The notes: a model not told the origin generated them from the sequence alone. DNA of 64,000 nt from Methyloversatilis universalis FAM5 (GCF_000214035.2 NZ_AFHG01000029.1:270024-334023); one strand, 5' to 3'. Numbered from the stretch's first letter, positions 23,378 through 32,637 are shown. Numbers and translations: made by a program.

Positions 23378-23707
23378 ATGATCCGTCTCTGTCCTGCTCC
23401 GACATTCAAAGTCGATGTGCTCCTCACCGTGCCCGGTGAGGAGCAGCCGGGGAAGCTGGAGCTCACCGTGCGCTGGAAGTCGCGCGAAGAGCGCGTGAAG
23501 TGGATCGAAAGCGCCCAGGGCCGCACCGACGCCGATGCACTGGCCGAAGTCGTCACCGACTGGGGCGGCCCGGTGGATGAAGCCGGCCAGCCGGTGCCGT
23601 TCTCGGTCGAGGCCTTCAAGCAGCTGGTCAATGGCTACGACCAGGCGGGCAAAGAGATTCTCGAAGCCTACCTGCGCGGCCACATCGAGGGCCGGCGAAA
23701 AAACTGA
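23378..23707 (+). CDS. Tail assembly chaperone G-like (zero-frame product)
   Basis: A 109-aa protein between tube and tape-measure genes: LELTVRWKSREERVKWIESA, then DWGGPVDEAGQPVPFSVEAF and AYLRGHIEGRRKN. It matches lambda gpG-type chaperones in size and position, and its last codons form a canonical slippery site that allows a -1 shift into the T frame, giving a G-T fusion of about 224 aa. The chaperones coat the tape-measure protein during tail assembly. Confidence 0.82.
   Translation: MIRLCPAPTFKVDVLLTVPGEEQPGKLELTVRWKSREERVKWIESAQGRTDADALAEVVTDWGGPVDEAGQPVPFSVEAFKQLVNGYDQAGKEILEAYLRGHIEGRRKN
23698..23704 (+). promoter_or_regulatory. Programmed -1 frameshift site A AAA AAC
   Basis: In the G frame the codons are CGA AAA AAC TGA, so the heptamer A-AAA-AAC (23698-23704) has exactly the X-XXY-YYZ phasing required for simultaneous -1 slippage, immediately before the stop. 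The -1 frame is then open to 24051. This matches the G/GT arrangement of lambdoid tails. Confidence 0.88.
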
Positions 23708-24051
23708 GCGAGGCCGCCCGTGCCCTGCACGGCGGCCTCGACTCAGCCGCGCGGCGCAAGGGCCTCGCCGCGGTCGGGCTGGACTGGGTGCTCGATGACG
23801 CACCCGATGCGATCGATGTGTGGCCTGAAAACTGGGCGGCGGTCGAGCTGTTCGACGCGCTGGGCTCGCAGTGGCAGGTGGCCCCCTCGGGCCAGCTCAT
23901 CGGGCTGAGGTATGAGGCGCTGCCGGTGGTGATGGATCTGCACGCGATCCACGGCACCGAGCGGCGGCGCCAGATGTTCGACGACATGCGGACGATGGAG
24001 AGCGCAGTGCGGGCGATGATCAACGAGCAGGCAAAGCGGGGTGGCCGGTGA
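23704..24051 (+). CDS. T-domain extension of the G-T tail chaperone (-1 frame)
   Basis: After the slip the reading frame continues LSEAARALHGGLDSAARRKG and then LDDAPDAIDVWPENWAAVEL ... TMESAVRAMINEQ, 115 residues, ending at 24051. The segment VWPENW..VELF..L..QW is typical of the T-like/DUF1799 family that binds tail tube subunits. It has no convincing ribosome-binding site of its own, supporting expression by frameshifting. It overlaps the next gene by GTGA. Confidence 0.8.
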   Translation: MSEAARALHGGLDSAARRKGLAAVGLDWVLDDAPDAIDVWPENWAAVELFDALGSQWQVAPSGQLIGLRYEALPVVMDLHAIHGTERRRQMFDDMRTMESAVRAMINEQAKRGGR

Positions 24052-24692
24052 AGGTCGGTCTCACCACGGCCGGCGTGCTCAGCGCCGCCAGCCGCGCCGC
24101 CTGGTCGCGTGAGGTGACCGGCGGCGCACGCGAGAAGGTGGCCGCCGTCATGCGCCGGCGCGGCCCGGCCATCGCCCGCGCCGCGCAGCAGAACGCCCGC
24201 TCAGCGCTCAAGGGCAACAAGGCGTGGCGCTCGTTCCGCGCCCGTGTCTATGCCGACAAGCCGGGCCGCATGCCCGCGCTGAAGGTCGGCAGCCGCATTC
24301 CCTGGCTGGGCACGCACGAGACCGGCGCCACCATCAGCGGCCGCCTGCTCATCCCGCTCATCCGCGTGGGGCCGAAGCGCTTCCGCCGCATCCTCAGCGA
24401 ACTGAACCGCGCGGGCAATGCGTACTGGGTGAAGGGCCGCAGCGGCCTGCCGGTGCTCATGGCGGAAAACCTGCCTGAGCAGTACCGCGTGCTGTCGCGC
24501 TTCAGGTCGGCCGAGCGCAAGGCGCAGCGCGCCGCCGGCGGCACGGGCCGGCTCAAGCGCGGGCAAGACATACCGATCGCCACGCTGGTGCCGCGCGTCA
24601 CCCTGCGCCGCCGCCTGCGCTTTGCCGACACCGTGCGCGCCGCCGTGCCGGCGCTCGCGGCCGAAATCACCGCTGCACTCACCAGGGGCTGA
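24048..24692 (+). CDS. Phage tail protein, DUF6441-like
   Basis: A 214-aa, very basic protein from a GTG at 24048 (GTGA overlap with the T frame). Segments VTGGAREKVAAVMRRRGPAI, KVGSRIPWLGTHETGATISG and a Lys/Arg-rich C-terminus resemble a family found upstream of tape-measure genes in betaproteobacterial siphophages. Probably a tail morphogenesis factor; exact role unknown. Confidence 0.6.
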   Translation: MKVGLTTAGVLSAASRAAWSREVTGGAREKVAAVMRRRGPAIARAAQQNARSALKGNKAWRSFRARVYADKPGRMPALKVGSRIPWLGTHETGATISGRLLIPLIRVGPKRFRRILSELNRAGNAYWVKGRSGLPVLMAENLPEQYRVLSRFRSAERKAQRAAGGTGRLKRGQDIPIATLVPRVTLRRRLRFADTVRAAVPALAAEITAALTRG

Positions 24693-24693
24693 C

Positions 24694-27258
24694 GTGGCCG
24701 GAAATTTCGCTCAGATCCTCATCACCGCCAGGGACGACACCCGCGGCGGTGTGGCCTCGGCCGAGGCCAACTTCGCGCGCCTGGAGCAGCGCGCCGGCCG
24801 CACGTCGGAAAGCCTGCGCGAGCTCGGCACCAACGTCGCCAACAGTTTCAAGAACATCGCCGTCGGCCTGGGCGCCGGCTTCGGCCTCAACGAGATTGCG
24901 CGCACCGCTGACGCCTTCAGCACGCTGAACGCGCAGCTGCGCATCAGCACCGGCAGCGCCTCGGCGGCCACCGCAGCTTACGGCGAGGTGTTCCGCATCG
25001 CCCAGGCGTCGGGCCAGTCGCTTGAACAGGTGGCCACCGTGTATCGGCGCTTCAGCGACTCGGCGGCCGATATCGGCATCAGCCAGCGCGAGGTGGCCGA
25101 GGCCACGCAGATCGTTGCGCAGTCGATCTCGATTTCCGGCGGCAGTGCGGCCTCCGCTGAAGCCGCGCTGACGCAGTTCGGCCAGGCGCTGGCCAGTGGC
25201 ACGCTGCGGGGCGAAGAGCTGAACAGCGTGCTCGAACAGGCGCCGCGCCTTGCCCGCGTGCTGGCCGATGGCCTGGGCGTGCCCGTGGGCAAGCTGAAAG
25301 AGCTGGCCGAGAGCGGCGCCATCACCTCGCAGGCCATCGTGGCCGCGTTGCGCAGCCAGCGCGAGACCGTTGAGCGTGAGTTCAGCGAACTGCCGCTGAC
25401 CGTGGGTCGCGCGCTCACCAACCTTGACAACGCCTTCACCAACACCGTCGGCAGCTTCGAACAGGGCACCGGCGCCTTCCGCACCGTGGCCGAAGTCATC
25501 AACGGCCTGGCCACGAATTTCGACACGCTGGCCGGTGCGGCCGGGGTGCTGGCGGGCGTCATGGCGGGCCGCGTCATCGCGGGCCTCGCGGCGGCCACGG
25601 CGGCGAAGATCGCGGCGGTACGCGAAACGCGCAACCTGGCGCTGGCTGAGCTGGCCGCCGCCCAGGCCGCTCAGCAGGCGGCCACGGCACGTGCAGCGGC
25701 CACGCTCACCATGGGTGGCCTCACGCAGGCCACGCAGCGCCTGGCCACCGCACAGGCGGCGGTGGCGGCCACCGGGCGGCTGGGCATGGTGCTCGGTGCG
25801 CTCGGTGGCCCGATCGGGCTGGTCACGACCGCGCTGTCGCTCGGCGCCACCGCCTGGATGATGTGGGGCAACTCGTCCCGCGACGCGGCAGACACCGCCA
25901 CCCGCGCCACCGAGCAGAGCACCGGCGATATCGTGGCGTCGCTCGATATGCAGATCGCCAAGCTGCGTGACCGCAACAAGCTGGCGGCCAGTGGCATGCC
26001 CGGCCTTGCTCAGCAGGGCGGCGACGCCGCCGAGCGGGTTGCGGCGCTGCAGGCCCGCATGCAGCAGATCCAGCGGCGCGAGGGGCAGTTCGCCGGCATT
26101 AACGACGCCGCCCAGATGGCGCTGCTGCAGCAGACCGGCCTGGAGCTGGCCGCGCTGCTGCAGCGTACGCGCGACCTGGCCGTCGAGCAGAAGAAGCTGC
26201 AGGAGATCGGCCAGCAGAGCGCGCGCGACCGCTGGCTGGAGAAGTACGCCACCGACGCCGAGCGGCTGAACGCCGAGCTGGCCAAGGCGCGGCAGGAGCT
26301 GGGCAGCGCCTTCACCCCCGAGGTGGAGCAGCGCATCCGCGCCAAGTTCACCGTCAAGGACAAGAAGGCCCCGAAGGGCGACAGCGAGCGCATGCAGCGC
26401 GAGGCGCAGGAGCTGGTCGATAACTGGTCACCGCTCAAGCTGCGGTGGGAGCTCGACGCCAGCGACTTCGACGGCGGCGCCAATGCCGACCTCGCCAAGT
26501 GGCAGGAGGCCGCGAACGACCGGCTCGATGACCTCATCGCCAAGTACCGCGATCTGGCCGACCCGGCTGAGAAGTACAGAAAGGAGCTTCAGGTTGTCAC
26601 TGCGTTGGAGGCGCAGGGGAAGCTCACTGCGGAAGAGGCTTACAAGGTACGAAAGAAGCTCATCGAGGAGGAGGAGCAGTCCCTCGAAGAGCGAAACAAT
26701 GAGTTGAGGAAGTCGAAGTCCTTTGCGGAGGAGTTCGGTCTCACGATGTCGAGCGCATTCGAGAACGCGATCCTTGCCGGCAAGGGCTTCAGCGATCTCC
26801 TCCAAGGCCTGAGTCGTGATATCGCTCAGGTCATCATTCGTAAGACCGTCACCGAGCCCCTTGGAAGCGCCGTAAGTGATTTCGCCAAGGGTATCGACTG
26901 GTCTCAGATCTTTAGCTTCGGTGGTCGTCGCGCCAAAGGCGGCCCCGTGCGTAGCGGCAAGCTGTACGAGGTGAATGAAACCGGTGGCCCGGGCGAACTG
27001 CTCACCGCCGGCGGCCGCACCTTCCTGATGGCCAATCAGGACGGCTACGTCACCCCCACGCAGACCGCTGCCGGTGGCGGGTCTGCGCTGGGCGGGTCTG
27101 GCGGCAACGTGACCATCATCCAGCACATCAACGTCGACGCTCGCTCCGATCAGGCGGCAATACAGGCGGCCATGCTTCGCGCACGCGAAGAGGCGGTTGG
27201 TGCCGTGCGTATGGAGATTCAGCGCGGTGGTGCGCTGGCTCGCGCAGTGGGGCGGTGA
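24694..27258 (+). CDS. Tape-measure protein (gpH-like)
   Basis: An 854-aa protein, GTG start at 24694 after AGGGG. The N-terminal tape-measure domain is clear (LNAQLRISTGSASAATAAYG, FGQALASGTLRGEELNSVLE, EQAPRLARVLADGLGVPVGK). A hydrophobic middle (AAGVLAGVMAGRVIAGLAAA and LGMVLGALGGPIGLVTTAL) can insert into the host membrane during DNA ejection. Coiled regions follow, then a C-terminal GGRRAKGGPVRSGKLYEVNE motif. DNA from about 26575 to 26940 has different codon use from both sides, suggesting a swapped segment. Confidence 0.9.
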   Translation: MAGNFAQILITARDDTRGGVASAEANFARLEQRAGRTSESLRELGTNVANSFKNIAVGLGAGFGLNEIARTADAFSTLNAQLRISTGSASAATAAYGEVFRIAQASGQSLEQVATVYRRFSDSAADIGISQREVAEATQIVAQSISISGGSAASAEAALTQFGQALASGTLRGEELNSVLEQAPRLARVLADGLGVPVGKLKELAESGAITSQAIVAALRSQRETVEREFSELPLTVGRALTNLDNAFTNTVGSFEQGTGAFRTVAEVINGLATNFDTLAGAAGVLAGVMAGRVIAGLAAATAAKIAAVRETRNLALAELAAAQAAQQAATARAAATLTMGGLTQATQRLATAQAAVAATGRLGMVLGALGGPIGLVTTALSLGATAWMMWGNSSRDAADTATRATEQSTGDIVASLDMQIAKLRDRNKLAASGMPGLAQQGGDAAERVAALQARMQQIQRREGQFAGINDAAQMALLQQTGLELAALLQRTRDLAVEQKKLQEIGQQSARDRWLEKYATDAERLNAELAKARQELGSAFTPEVEQRIRAKFTVKDKKAPKGDSERMQREAQELVDNWSPLKLRWELDASDFDGGANADLAKWQEAANDRLDDLIAKYRDLADPAEKYRKELQVVTALEAQGKLTAEEAYKVRKKLIEEEEQSLEERNNELRKSKSFAEEFGLTMSSAFENAILAGKGFSDLLQGLSRDIAQVIIRKTVTEPLGSAVSDFAKGIDWSQIFSFGGRRAKGGPVRSGKLYEVNETGGPGELLTAGGRTFLMANQDGYVTPTQTAAGGGSALGGSGGNVTIIQHINVDARSDQAAIQAAMLRAREEAVGAVRMEIQRGGALARAVGR

Positions 27259-27265
27259 GGCGCAC

Positions 27266-27883
27266 ATGACGATACTGACCTTCCCCACAGTGCGCGGCGG
27301 GCTGGGCCCGGCCGGTGGCTGCACCTGGCGCAAGTTGAGCAACACCCAAGTGTTCGAAAGCCCGCTCACCCGCAGCGTGCAGACCCTCGCCCTGCCCGGC
27401 GCCCGCTGGGCCTTCACCGGCACCTGGCAGAACCTGACGCCCGACGAAGCGGCCCGCATGCGGGCCTTCCTGTACAGCCTGCGCGGCCGGGCAGGGCGCT
27501 TCTACCTGCACAACTTCGCGCGGCCCACACCGGCCGGCACGCTGGCCGGCACGCCGCGCGTGGCCGGCGCGGGCCAGACCGGCAGCGCGCTGCTGACCGA
27601 CGGTTGGGGCGCCGGTGGCTCGGTGCGCGCGGGTGACTTCGTAGGCCTCGGCGACGAGCTGCGCATGGTGGTGGCTGACGCGGTCGAGAACGGTGCCGGG
27701 GTCATGACCCTCACGCTCGATGAGCCGGTGCGCAGCAGCCCGGCCGACGATCTGGCGCTCAATTTCGTCCGCCCGGTCTGCGTCATGCGGCTCACCGCGG
27801 ACGACGTCGAGTCCTCGTTCCAGCGCTCGGTGATCGGCGCGCTGGAGTCATTCACCCTGAACTGCGTGGAGACCTGGTCATGA
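27266..27883 (+). CDS. Minor tail protein, distal tail region
   Basis: A 205-aa protein starting MTILTFPTVRGGLGPAGGCT, placed directly after the tape measure where lambda has M and L. It contains VFESPLTRSVQTLALPGARW and WQNLTPDEAARMRAFLYSLR, a pattern of distal tail (Dit-like) proteins that form the hub ring between tube and tip. It ends in a 4-base overlap with the next gene. Confidence 0.65.
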   Translation: MTILTFPTVRGGLGPAGGCTWRKLSNTQVFESPLTRSVQTLALPGARWAFTGTWQNLTPDEAARMRAFLYSLRGRAGRFYLHNFARPTPAGTLAGTPRVAGAGQTGSALLTDGWGAGGSVRAGDFVGLGDELRMVVADAVENGAGVMTLTLDEPVRSSPADDLALNFVRPVCVMRLTADDVESSFQRSVIGALESFTLNCVETWS

Positions 27884-28440
27884 GTCGCGACCTGACGCCC
27901 GATGTTTCGGCCGCTGTGCAGGACGGATACGTACCTGCCCTGCTGCTGGTCGAGCTGGACTTCCCGTCCGATGCGCTGCGGGCGAACAACAGTGCGGTGT
28001 CCATCGACTGGGGCGGCCATAACTGGCTGGGCCTCGGGCAGGTGGGCAGCGTCGATGTCATTCCTGAGCACAGCGACCTGCAGATGACCGGTGTGTCGCT
28101 GGTGCTGAACGGCATACCGTCCGAAATGATGAGCCGGGTGCTGGGCGAGCACTACCAGGGCCGCAGCTGCAAGCTGTGGTTCGCGCCGCTGGATGCCGAC
28201 TATCGGCCGCTCGCGGACCCGGTGCTGGTGTTCAGTGGTCGCATGGACACGCCGGACATTCAGCTCGGCGAGACTGCATCGGTGTCGCTGACCGCTGAGT
28301 CGCGTATCACCGACTGGGAGCGCCCGCGCATCCGTCGCTACACCAACGAAGACCAGCTCGCGGAGTACCCGGGCGACCGTGGCCTCGAATTCGTAGCGCA
28401 GATGGTTGAGAAGACGCTGGTGTGGGGGCGTACGGCATGA
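27880..28440 (+). CDS. Minor tail protein L-like hub component
   Basis: A 186-aa protein (MSRDLTPDVSAAVQDGYVPA...). It has VSIDWGGHNWLGLGQVGSVD, SLVLNGIPSEMMSRVLGEHY and RSCKLWFAPLDADYRPLADP, typical of tail-hub proteins preceding the NlpC/P60 gene in lambda-like tails. Unlike lambda gpL it has no cysteine cluster for an Fe-S centre, so the L assignment rests on position. Confidence 0.65.
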   Translation: MSRDLTPDVSAAVQDGYVPALLLVELDFPSDALRANNSAVSIDWGGHNWLGLGQVGSVDVIPEHSDLQMTGVSLVLNGIPSEMMSRVLGEHYQGRSCKLWFAPLDADYRPLADPVLVFSGRMDTPDIQLGETASVSLTAESRITDWERPRIRRYTNEDQLAEYPGDRGLEFVAQMVEKTLVWGRTA

Positions 28441-28880
28441 AGCGGCTTGAAGACTGGCCGGAGCGGCTGGCGGCGTTCGTCGAAGCACGGCGGGCCATGC
28501 CCTTCCGCTGGGGGCAGAACGACTGCGCGCTGTTCGCCGCCGACGCGGTGGCCGCGGTCACGGGCGTGGATCTGGCCGAGCGCTGGCGCGGCCGCTACAG
28601 CGACGAGGTCACCGCGTTGCAGATGGGCCTGCGGGGTGCCAGCGCGCACCTGGCCACCGGCGACGTGAGCGGCGCGTTGCGCGACATGGCCAGCCTCTGC
28701 CTCGATGGCGAGGTGGCCCCGGCCCTCGCCCGCAGGGGTGACGTGCTGCTGGTGCAGCACGAGCGTGGTGAGAGCCTCGCCGTGTGCATCGGTACCCATG
28801 CTGCGGCACCTGGCCGTCGCGGCGTGGTGTTTCTGCCGCGCAGTGCCTGGCTGGCGTGCTGGAGGGTGGGCGATGCCTGA
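28437..28880 (+). CDS. NlpC/P60-like tail protein (K-like)
   Basis: A 147-aa protein starting MKRLEDWPERLAAFVEARRA. PFRWGQNDCALFAADAVAAV carries the candidate catalytic Cys (NDCALF), as in DUF6950/NlpC-P60 tail peptidases, with a later VLLVQHERGES His and a CIGTHAAAPG strand. It may nick peptidoglycan during DNA entry. It corresponds to the C-terminal half of lambda gpK and lacks the N-terminal Mov34 domain. ATGA overlap with the preceding gene. Confidence 0.72.
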   Translation: MKRLEDWPERLAAFVEARRAMPFRWGQNDCALFAADAVAAVTGVDLAERWRGRYSDEVTALQMGLRGASAHLATGDVSGALRDMASLCLDGEVAPALARRGDVLLVQHERGESLAVCIGTHAAAPGRRGVVFLPRSAWLACWRVGDA

Positions 28881-31578
28881 GGTCGGTATTGCGGTGCTGG
28901 CATCGGCGGGGGGCGGAGCGCTTGCGGGTGCGCTCAGCCTATTGCCCGGTACGCTTGCCTACAGCTTCGTGTCAGCCATCGGCGCGGCGGCCATTTCTGC
29001 TGGCCTGTCCTCGGCCCTGGGCCTGAACAAAAAGCCCAAGCTGCCGAAGTTCACCGTCGAGGCGCAGGACCGGCAGCAGATGATCCGCAGCGCGGTGGCC
29101 ACGCGGCAGGTCGTTTATGGCCAGTGCGTCACCAGCGGCCCGATCATCTACGCCACCAGCACCGGCACCGAAAACAAGTTCCTGCACGTGGTCATCCCTC
29201 TGGCGGGGCATCAGGTCGAGGAGATCGGCGACGTCTGGTTTGGCGACGAGAAGGTCGGCGATCTGGACGCCGACGGCAACGTTACCTCGGGCCGCTTCAG
29301 CGGCTGGATGCGCGTGAGGAAGAACCTGGGTGCGCCCGACCAGCTGGCCGATTCGGTGCTCGACAGCGAGGTCACCGACTGGACAGCAGACCACCGCCTG
29401 CGCGGCATCGCGTACCTCTACCTGCGGCTCAAGTGGGACAAGGAACAGAAGGCCTACCCCTACGGGCTGGAGAACATCAAGGCGCTGGTGAAAGGCAAAC
29501 GGGTCTATGACCCGCGCACCGGCCTGACCGCCTGGTCTGACAACTGGGCGCTGTGCGTGCGTGACTACGTGGCCGGCCAGCACGGCCTGCGCGCCACCGC
29601 CGACGAGATCGACGCCGACGCCCTCATCGCTGCGGCCAACCTCAGCGATGAGCTGGTCGCCACGCCCGACGGCGGCACCGAGCGGCGCTACACCTGCAAC
29701 GGCACGGTCGATCTCGGTGTTGCCCCCATTGACGCGCTGCGCGGGCTGCTGACAGCCGGCGCGGGCAAGCTGATCTATTCGCAGGGCAAGTACGTGCTCT
29801 ACGGTGGCCAGTACCTCACGCCCACCGTCACGCTCGATGAAGACGACCTGCGCGGCCCGATCGTGGTGCGCCCGCGCGTGCCGCGCCAGCAGCTGTTCAA
29901 CCGGGTGCGCGGCACCTACGTAGACCCCGAGAAATACTGGCAGCCGTCGGATTTCATGCCGATCACCAACGGCATGTACGAGCTGCAGGACGGCGGCGAG
30001 CAGATCACCACCGACATCGAGCTGCCGTACACCACCAGCGCCTACGCCGCGCAGCGCCTGGCCAAGATCACGCTCGAGCGCGCGCGGCAGGGCATCACCG
30101 TCAGCATGCCGTGCAAGCTCACGGCCTTCGGTGTGCGCGCCGGCGATTTCATCGCGCTCAACATCGCGCAGCTCGGCTGGGCGGGCAAGGTGTTCAGCGT
30201 CACCACCTGGCGCCTGTCGCCGGATGGCGGCGTCGATCTCGAACTGAAGGAAGAGGCCGCCAGCGCCTACGCCTGGGCGTCCGGCGAAGCGACGGTGGTC
30301 GACCCAGCGCCCGACACGCTGCTGCCCAGTCTGATTCAGGTGCCGCCGCCCTCCGGGCTCATTCTCGACAGCGGCAGCGACCAGGCCATCATCGGCGCCG
30401 ACGGCACCGTCATTCCGCGCATCTACGTGCAATGGACAGCCAGCCCTGACGCGTTCGTGGCCAACACCGAGGTGCAGTACAAGCCGATCGGCGCCACCGA
30501 GTACCTGAACGGCTTCCTGGCCTTCAGCACGCAGAGCGCCTACATCGAGCCGGTGCAGGATGACACCACCTACGACGTGCGCATCCGCGCCATCAACGTC
30601 GCCGGTGTGCCGTCGGACTGGGTGGCCGGCACCATCGCCGCCACCGGCAAAGACACCCCGCCGGGTGACCCCTCGTCGCTCATGGCCACCGGTGTGGTGG
30701 GCGGCATACGCCTCGTCTGGACCAATGCCGTCGACCGCGATCTGGCCGGCATCGAGGTGTGGGAGGCCGACACCAACGACCGCGCCACCGCCGCCCTGGT
30801 GAATACCGTCGCCGGCCGTGCCTATGACCGGCTCGGCCTCACCGAGGGCGTTACGCGCTACTACTGGATCCGCTCGGTCGATCGCACCGGCAACCTGAGC
30901 GGCTGGCACCCGGCCAGCGCCACGGCCGGCGTATATGCCACCGCCGCGGGTGTGGGCGCCACCATCGACTACGAGGACATCGGCGGCACCAAACCGCCGG
31001 TCGATGCCGACAACACCGGCGGCGCGCTCGAGCTCGGCCAGACCGTCACCAGCGGCGGCATCACGTTCAACGCCGGCGGAGCGATCAAGGGTGGGCAGAC
31101 CGCGTTCAACGTTGGTACCGGCTGGTTCCTCGGCTACGAGGGTGGGCACTACAAGTTCAGCATCGGCAACCCGGGCGGCGCCTACCTCGCGTGGGACGGC
31201 TCGGACGGTACGCTCACCGTCACCGGCCGGCTGCAGGGGCAGCTCATCCAGACCCAGAAGAGCAGCGCAACGTCGAACCTGACGATCACCACCAGCTGGA
31301 CGGTGCTGCAGTCAGTGGCCATCACCACCGCCGGCACCAAGGCGGTCATCGACGTTTCGGCGTACGAGAGCAACGGCACGCTGCGCTTCCGTATCCGCCG
31401 TGACCTCACGGTGCTCACCACCTGGCCGGTGGGCAACCTCATCGGCAGCAACTGGGTCACGCACCGGTGGGAAGACAACCCGCCCAACGGCGCCCACACC
31501 TACTACTTCGAAGCGATCCAGGCCTCGACCACCGGCCAGATACAGGACCGCTCACTTCGCGTCGAGGACTGGCGATGA
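28873..31578 (+). CDS. Tail tip / host-specificity protein (gpJ-like)
   Basis: A 901-aa protein. It begins with a 50-residue hydrophobic Gly/Ala-rich segment (GALAGALSLLPGTLAYSFVS), which may correspond to the separate gpI of lambda. The gpJ core follows (ATRQVVYGQCVTSGPIIYAT, FGDEKVGDLDADGNVTS, PRVPRQQLFNRVRGTYVDPE). Two fibronectin-III-like repeats lie at about 480-690 (VQYKPIGATEYLNG, YDVRIRAINVAGVPSDWVAG). The Gly/Thr-rich C-terminal 200 residues are the probable receptor-binding part. Start at 28873, overlapping the K-like gene by 8 bases. Confidence 0.88.
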   Translation: MPEVGIAVLASAGGGALAGALSLLPGTLAYSFVSAIGAAAISAGLSSALGLNKKPKLPKFTVEAQDRQQMIRSAVATRQVVYGQCVTSGPIIYATSTGTENKFLHVVIPLAGHQVEEIGDVWFGDEKVGDLDADGNVTSGRFSGWMRVRKNLGAPDQLADSVLDSEVTDWTADHRLRGIAYLYLRLKWDKEQKAYPYGLENIKALVKGKRVYDPRTGLTAWSDNWALCVRDYVAGQHGLRATADEIDADALIAAANLSDELVATPDGGTERRYTCNGTVDLGVAPIDALRGLLTAGAGKLIYSQGKYVLYGGQYLTPTVTLDEDDLRGPIVVRPRVPRQQLFNRVRGTYVDPEKYWQPSDFMPITNGMYELQDGGEQITTDIELPYTTSAYAAQRLAKITLERARQGITVSMPCKLTAFGVRAGDFIALNIAQLGWAGKVFSVTTWRLSPDGGVDLELKEEAASAYAWASGEATVVDPAPDTLLPSLIQVPPPSGLILDSGSDQAIIGADGTVIPRIYVQWTASPDAFVANTEVQYKPIGATEYLNGFLAFSTQSAYIEPVQDDTTYDVRIRAINVAGVPSDWVAGTIAATGKDTPPGDPSSLMATGVVGGIRLVWTNAVDRDLAGIEVWEADTNDRATAALVNTVAGRAYDRLGLTEGVTRYYWIRSVDRTGNLSGWHPASATAGVYATAAGVGATIDYEDIGGTKPPVDADNTGGALELGQTVTSGGITFNAGGAIKGGQTAFNVGTGWFLGYEGGHYKFSIGNPGGAYLAWDGSDGTLTVTGRLQGQLIQTQKSSATSNLTITTSWTVLQSVAITTAGTKAVIDVSAYESNGTLRFRIRRDLTVLTTWPVGNLIGSNWVTHRWEDNPPNGAHTYYFEAIQASTTGQIQDRSLRVEDWR

Positions 31579-31817
31579 ACACCCTCTGCACCGCCCTCAT
31601 CCTGCTCGCCCGCGTCGCCGGCGGAGAGGTGGCCATCCCCGCCCACCAGATCGCCGCCGTCGAAGACGCCGCCGCCGGCGCCATCGTCACCACCGAGCGC
31701 GGCGCCGCCTGGCGCGTCAGCGGCACCGCTCGCGACGTCGCTGAGAGGGTGCGCGACGGCTGCCTGGTTGAACGTGGCCTGATCCACAGAATTGATCAAC
31801 AAGGGAGCCAACCATGA
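31575..31817 (+). CDS. Small phage protein after tail tip, 80 aa
   Basis: ATG at 31575 overlaps the gpJ-like stop (ATGA). MNTLCTALILLARVAGGEVA is weakly hydrophobic, then AAWRVSGTARDVAERVRDGC. Small proteins in this position are common in siphophages and unassigned. It overlaps the holin-like gene by 4 bases. Confidence 0.55.
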   Translation: MNTLCTALILLARVAGGEVAIPAHQIAAVEDAAAGAIVTTERGAAWRVSGTARDVAERVRDGCLVERGLIHRIDQQGSQP

Positions 31818-32164
31818 ACCCGCAGACCCTCATGCCCAGTCGTCCGCCTGACGCCCCCGTAGTTCCCGTGGCCCACGGAATCGACTGGCTCACCCTGCTG
31901 CTTATGGTGGCCATCGCGCTCTGGGGCGGGGTGGTGAGCTACCTGCGCTATCTGGCCAAGGGAGCTCGGTTCAGCTTCTGGTTCTGCGTGTCTCACATCT
32001 CCTCGGCCGGTCTGGCCGGCTTCTGCGTGGCGCTGCTCTGCCAGGATAACCACGTGTCGATGCCCCTCACGGGTGTGGCGTGTGCCATTGCGGGGCATAT
32101 GGGGGCGGAGCTCATCAAGATCATCGAAGACCGGGTGCGGGCGCGCGGAAAGGTGGCGCCGTGA
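31814..32164 (+). CDS. Holin, LydA-like
   Basis: A 116-aa protein with three predicted membrane segments: WLTLLLMVAIALWGGVVSYL (24-43), SFWFCVSHISSAGLAGFCVA (53-72) and a weaker third (VSMPLTGVACAIAGHMGAEL), then a charged C-terminus (IEDRVRARGKVAP). This matches the LydA/phage holin 2 layout. Followed directly by the endolysin and spanin genes. It should form lesions in the inner membrane at the end of infection. Confidence 0.82.
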   Translation: MNPQTLMPSRPPDAPVVPVAHGIDWLTLLLMVAIALWGGVVSYLRYLAKGARFSFWFCVSHISSAGLAGFCVALLCQDNHVSMPLTGVACAIAGHMGAELIKIIEDRVRARGKVAP

Positions 32165-32637
32165 ATCTGACCAAGCATTTCACCCTGCTGGAGTTCACCG
32201 CCAGCGACGCCGCCCGCCGCCTGCGCATCGACAACACGCCGGGCACCACCGCGCTGCACGCGCTGCAGCGTCTGGCGGAGTTGATGGAGCAGGTGCGCGA
32301 CGTGCTCGGCGGCGTGCCCGTGCTCATCAGCAGCGGCTACCGCAGTGCCGCCCTGAACGCGGCGGTCGGTGGCAGCGCCACCAGCGCCCACCTGCTGGGC
32401 CTCGCGGCGGACTTCACCGCACCGGCCTTCGGCTCACCGCGAGCGATCTGCCAGGAGCTGATCGCCGCCGGCCTGGTGTGGGACCAGCTCATCCTGGAGC
32501 GCCCGAGTGCCGCAGATCCCGATGGCCGCTGGGTGCACATCGGCCTGCCGCAGCTCGGCAAACCGCGCCGCCAGATCCTCACCGCCATCAATCGCGGCGG
32601 TCGAGTGCGCTACGAAACCGGGTTGGTGCGGCCGTGA
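32161..32637 (+). CDS. Endolysin, peptidase M15 family
   Basis: A 158-aa peptidase with GTG start at 32161 (GTGA overlap with holin). Zinc ligands fit M15A: SAHLLGLAADF gives His77 and Asp84, and GRWVHIGLP gives His126. FTLLEFTASDAARRLRIDNT and VLISSGYRSAALNAAVGGSA are family landmarks. It cleaves peptide crosslinks in peptidoglycan. No signal peptide, so release depends on the holin. Confidence 0.88.
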   Translation: MNLTKHFTLLEFTASDAARRLRIDNTPGTTALHALQRLAELMEQVRDVLGGVPVLISSGYRSAALNAAVGGSATSAHLLGLAADFTAPAFGSPRAICQELIAAGLVWDQLILERPSAADPDGRWVHIGLPQLGKPRRQILTAINRGGRVRYETGLVRP

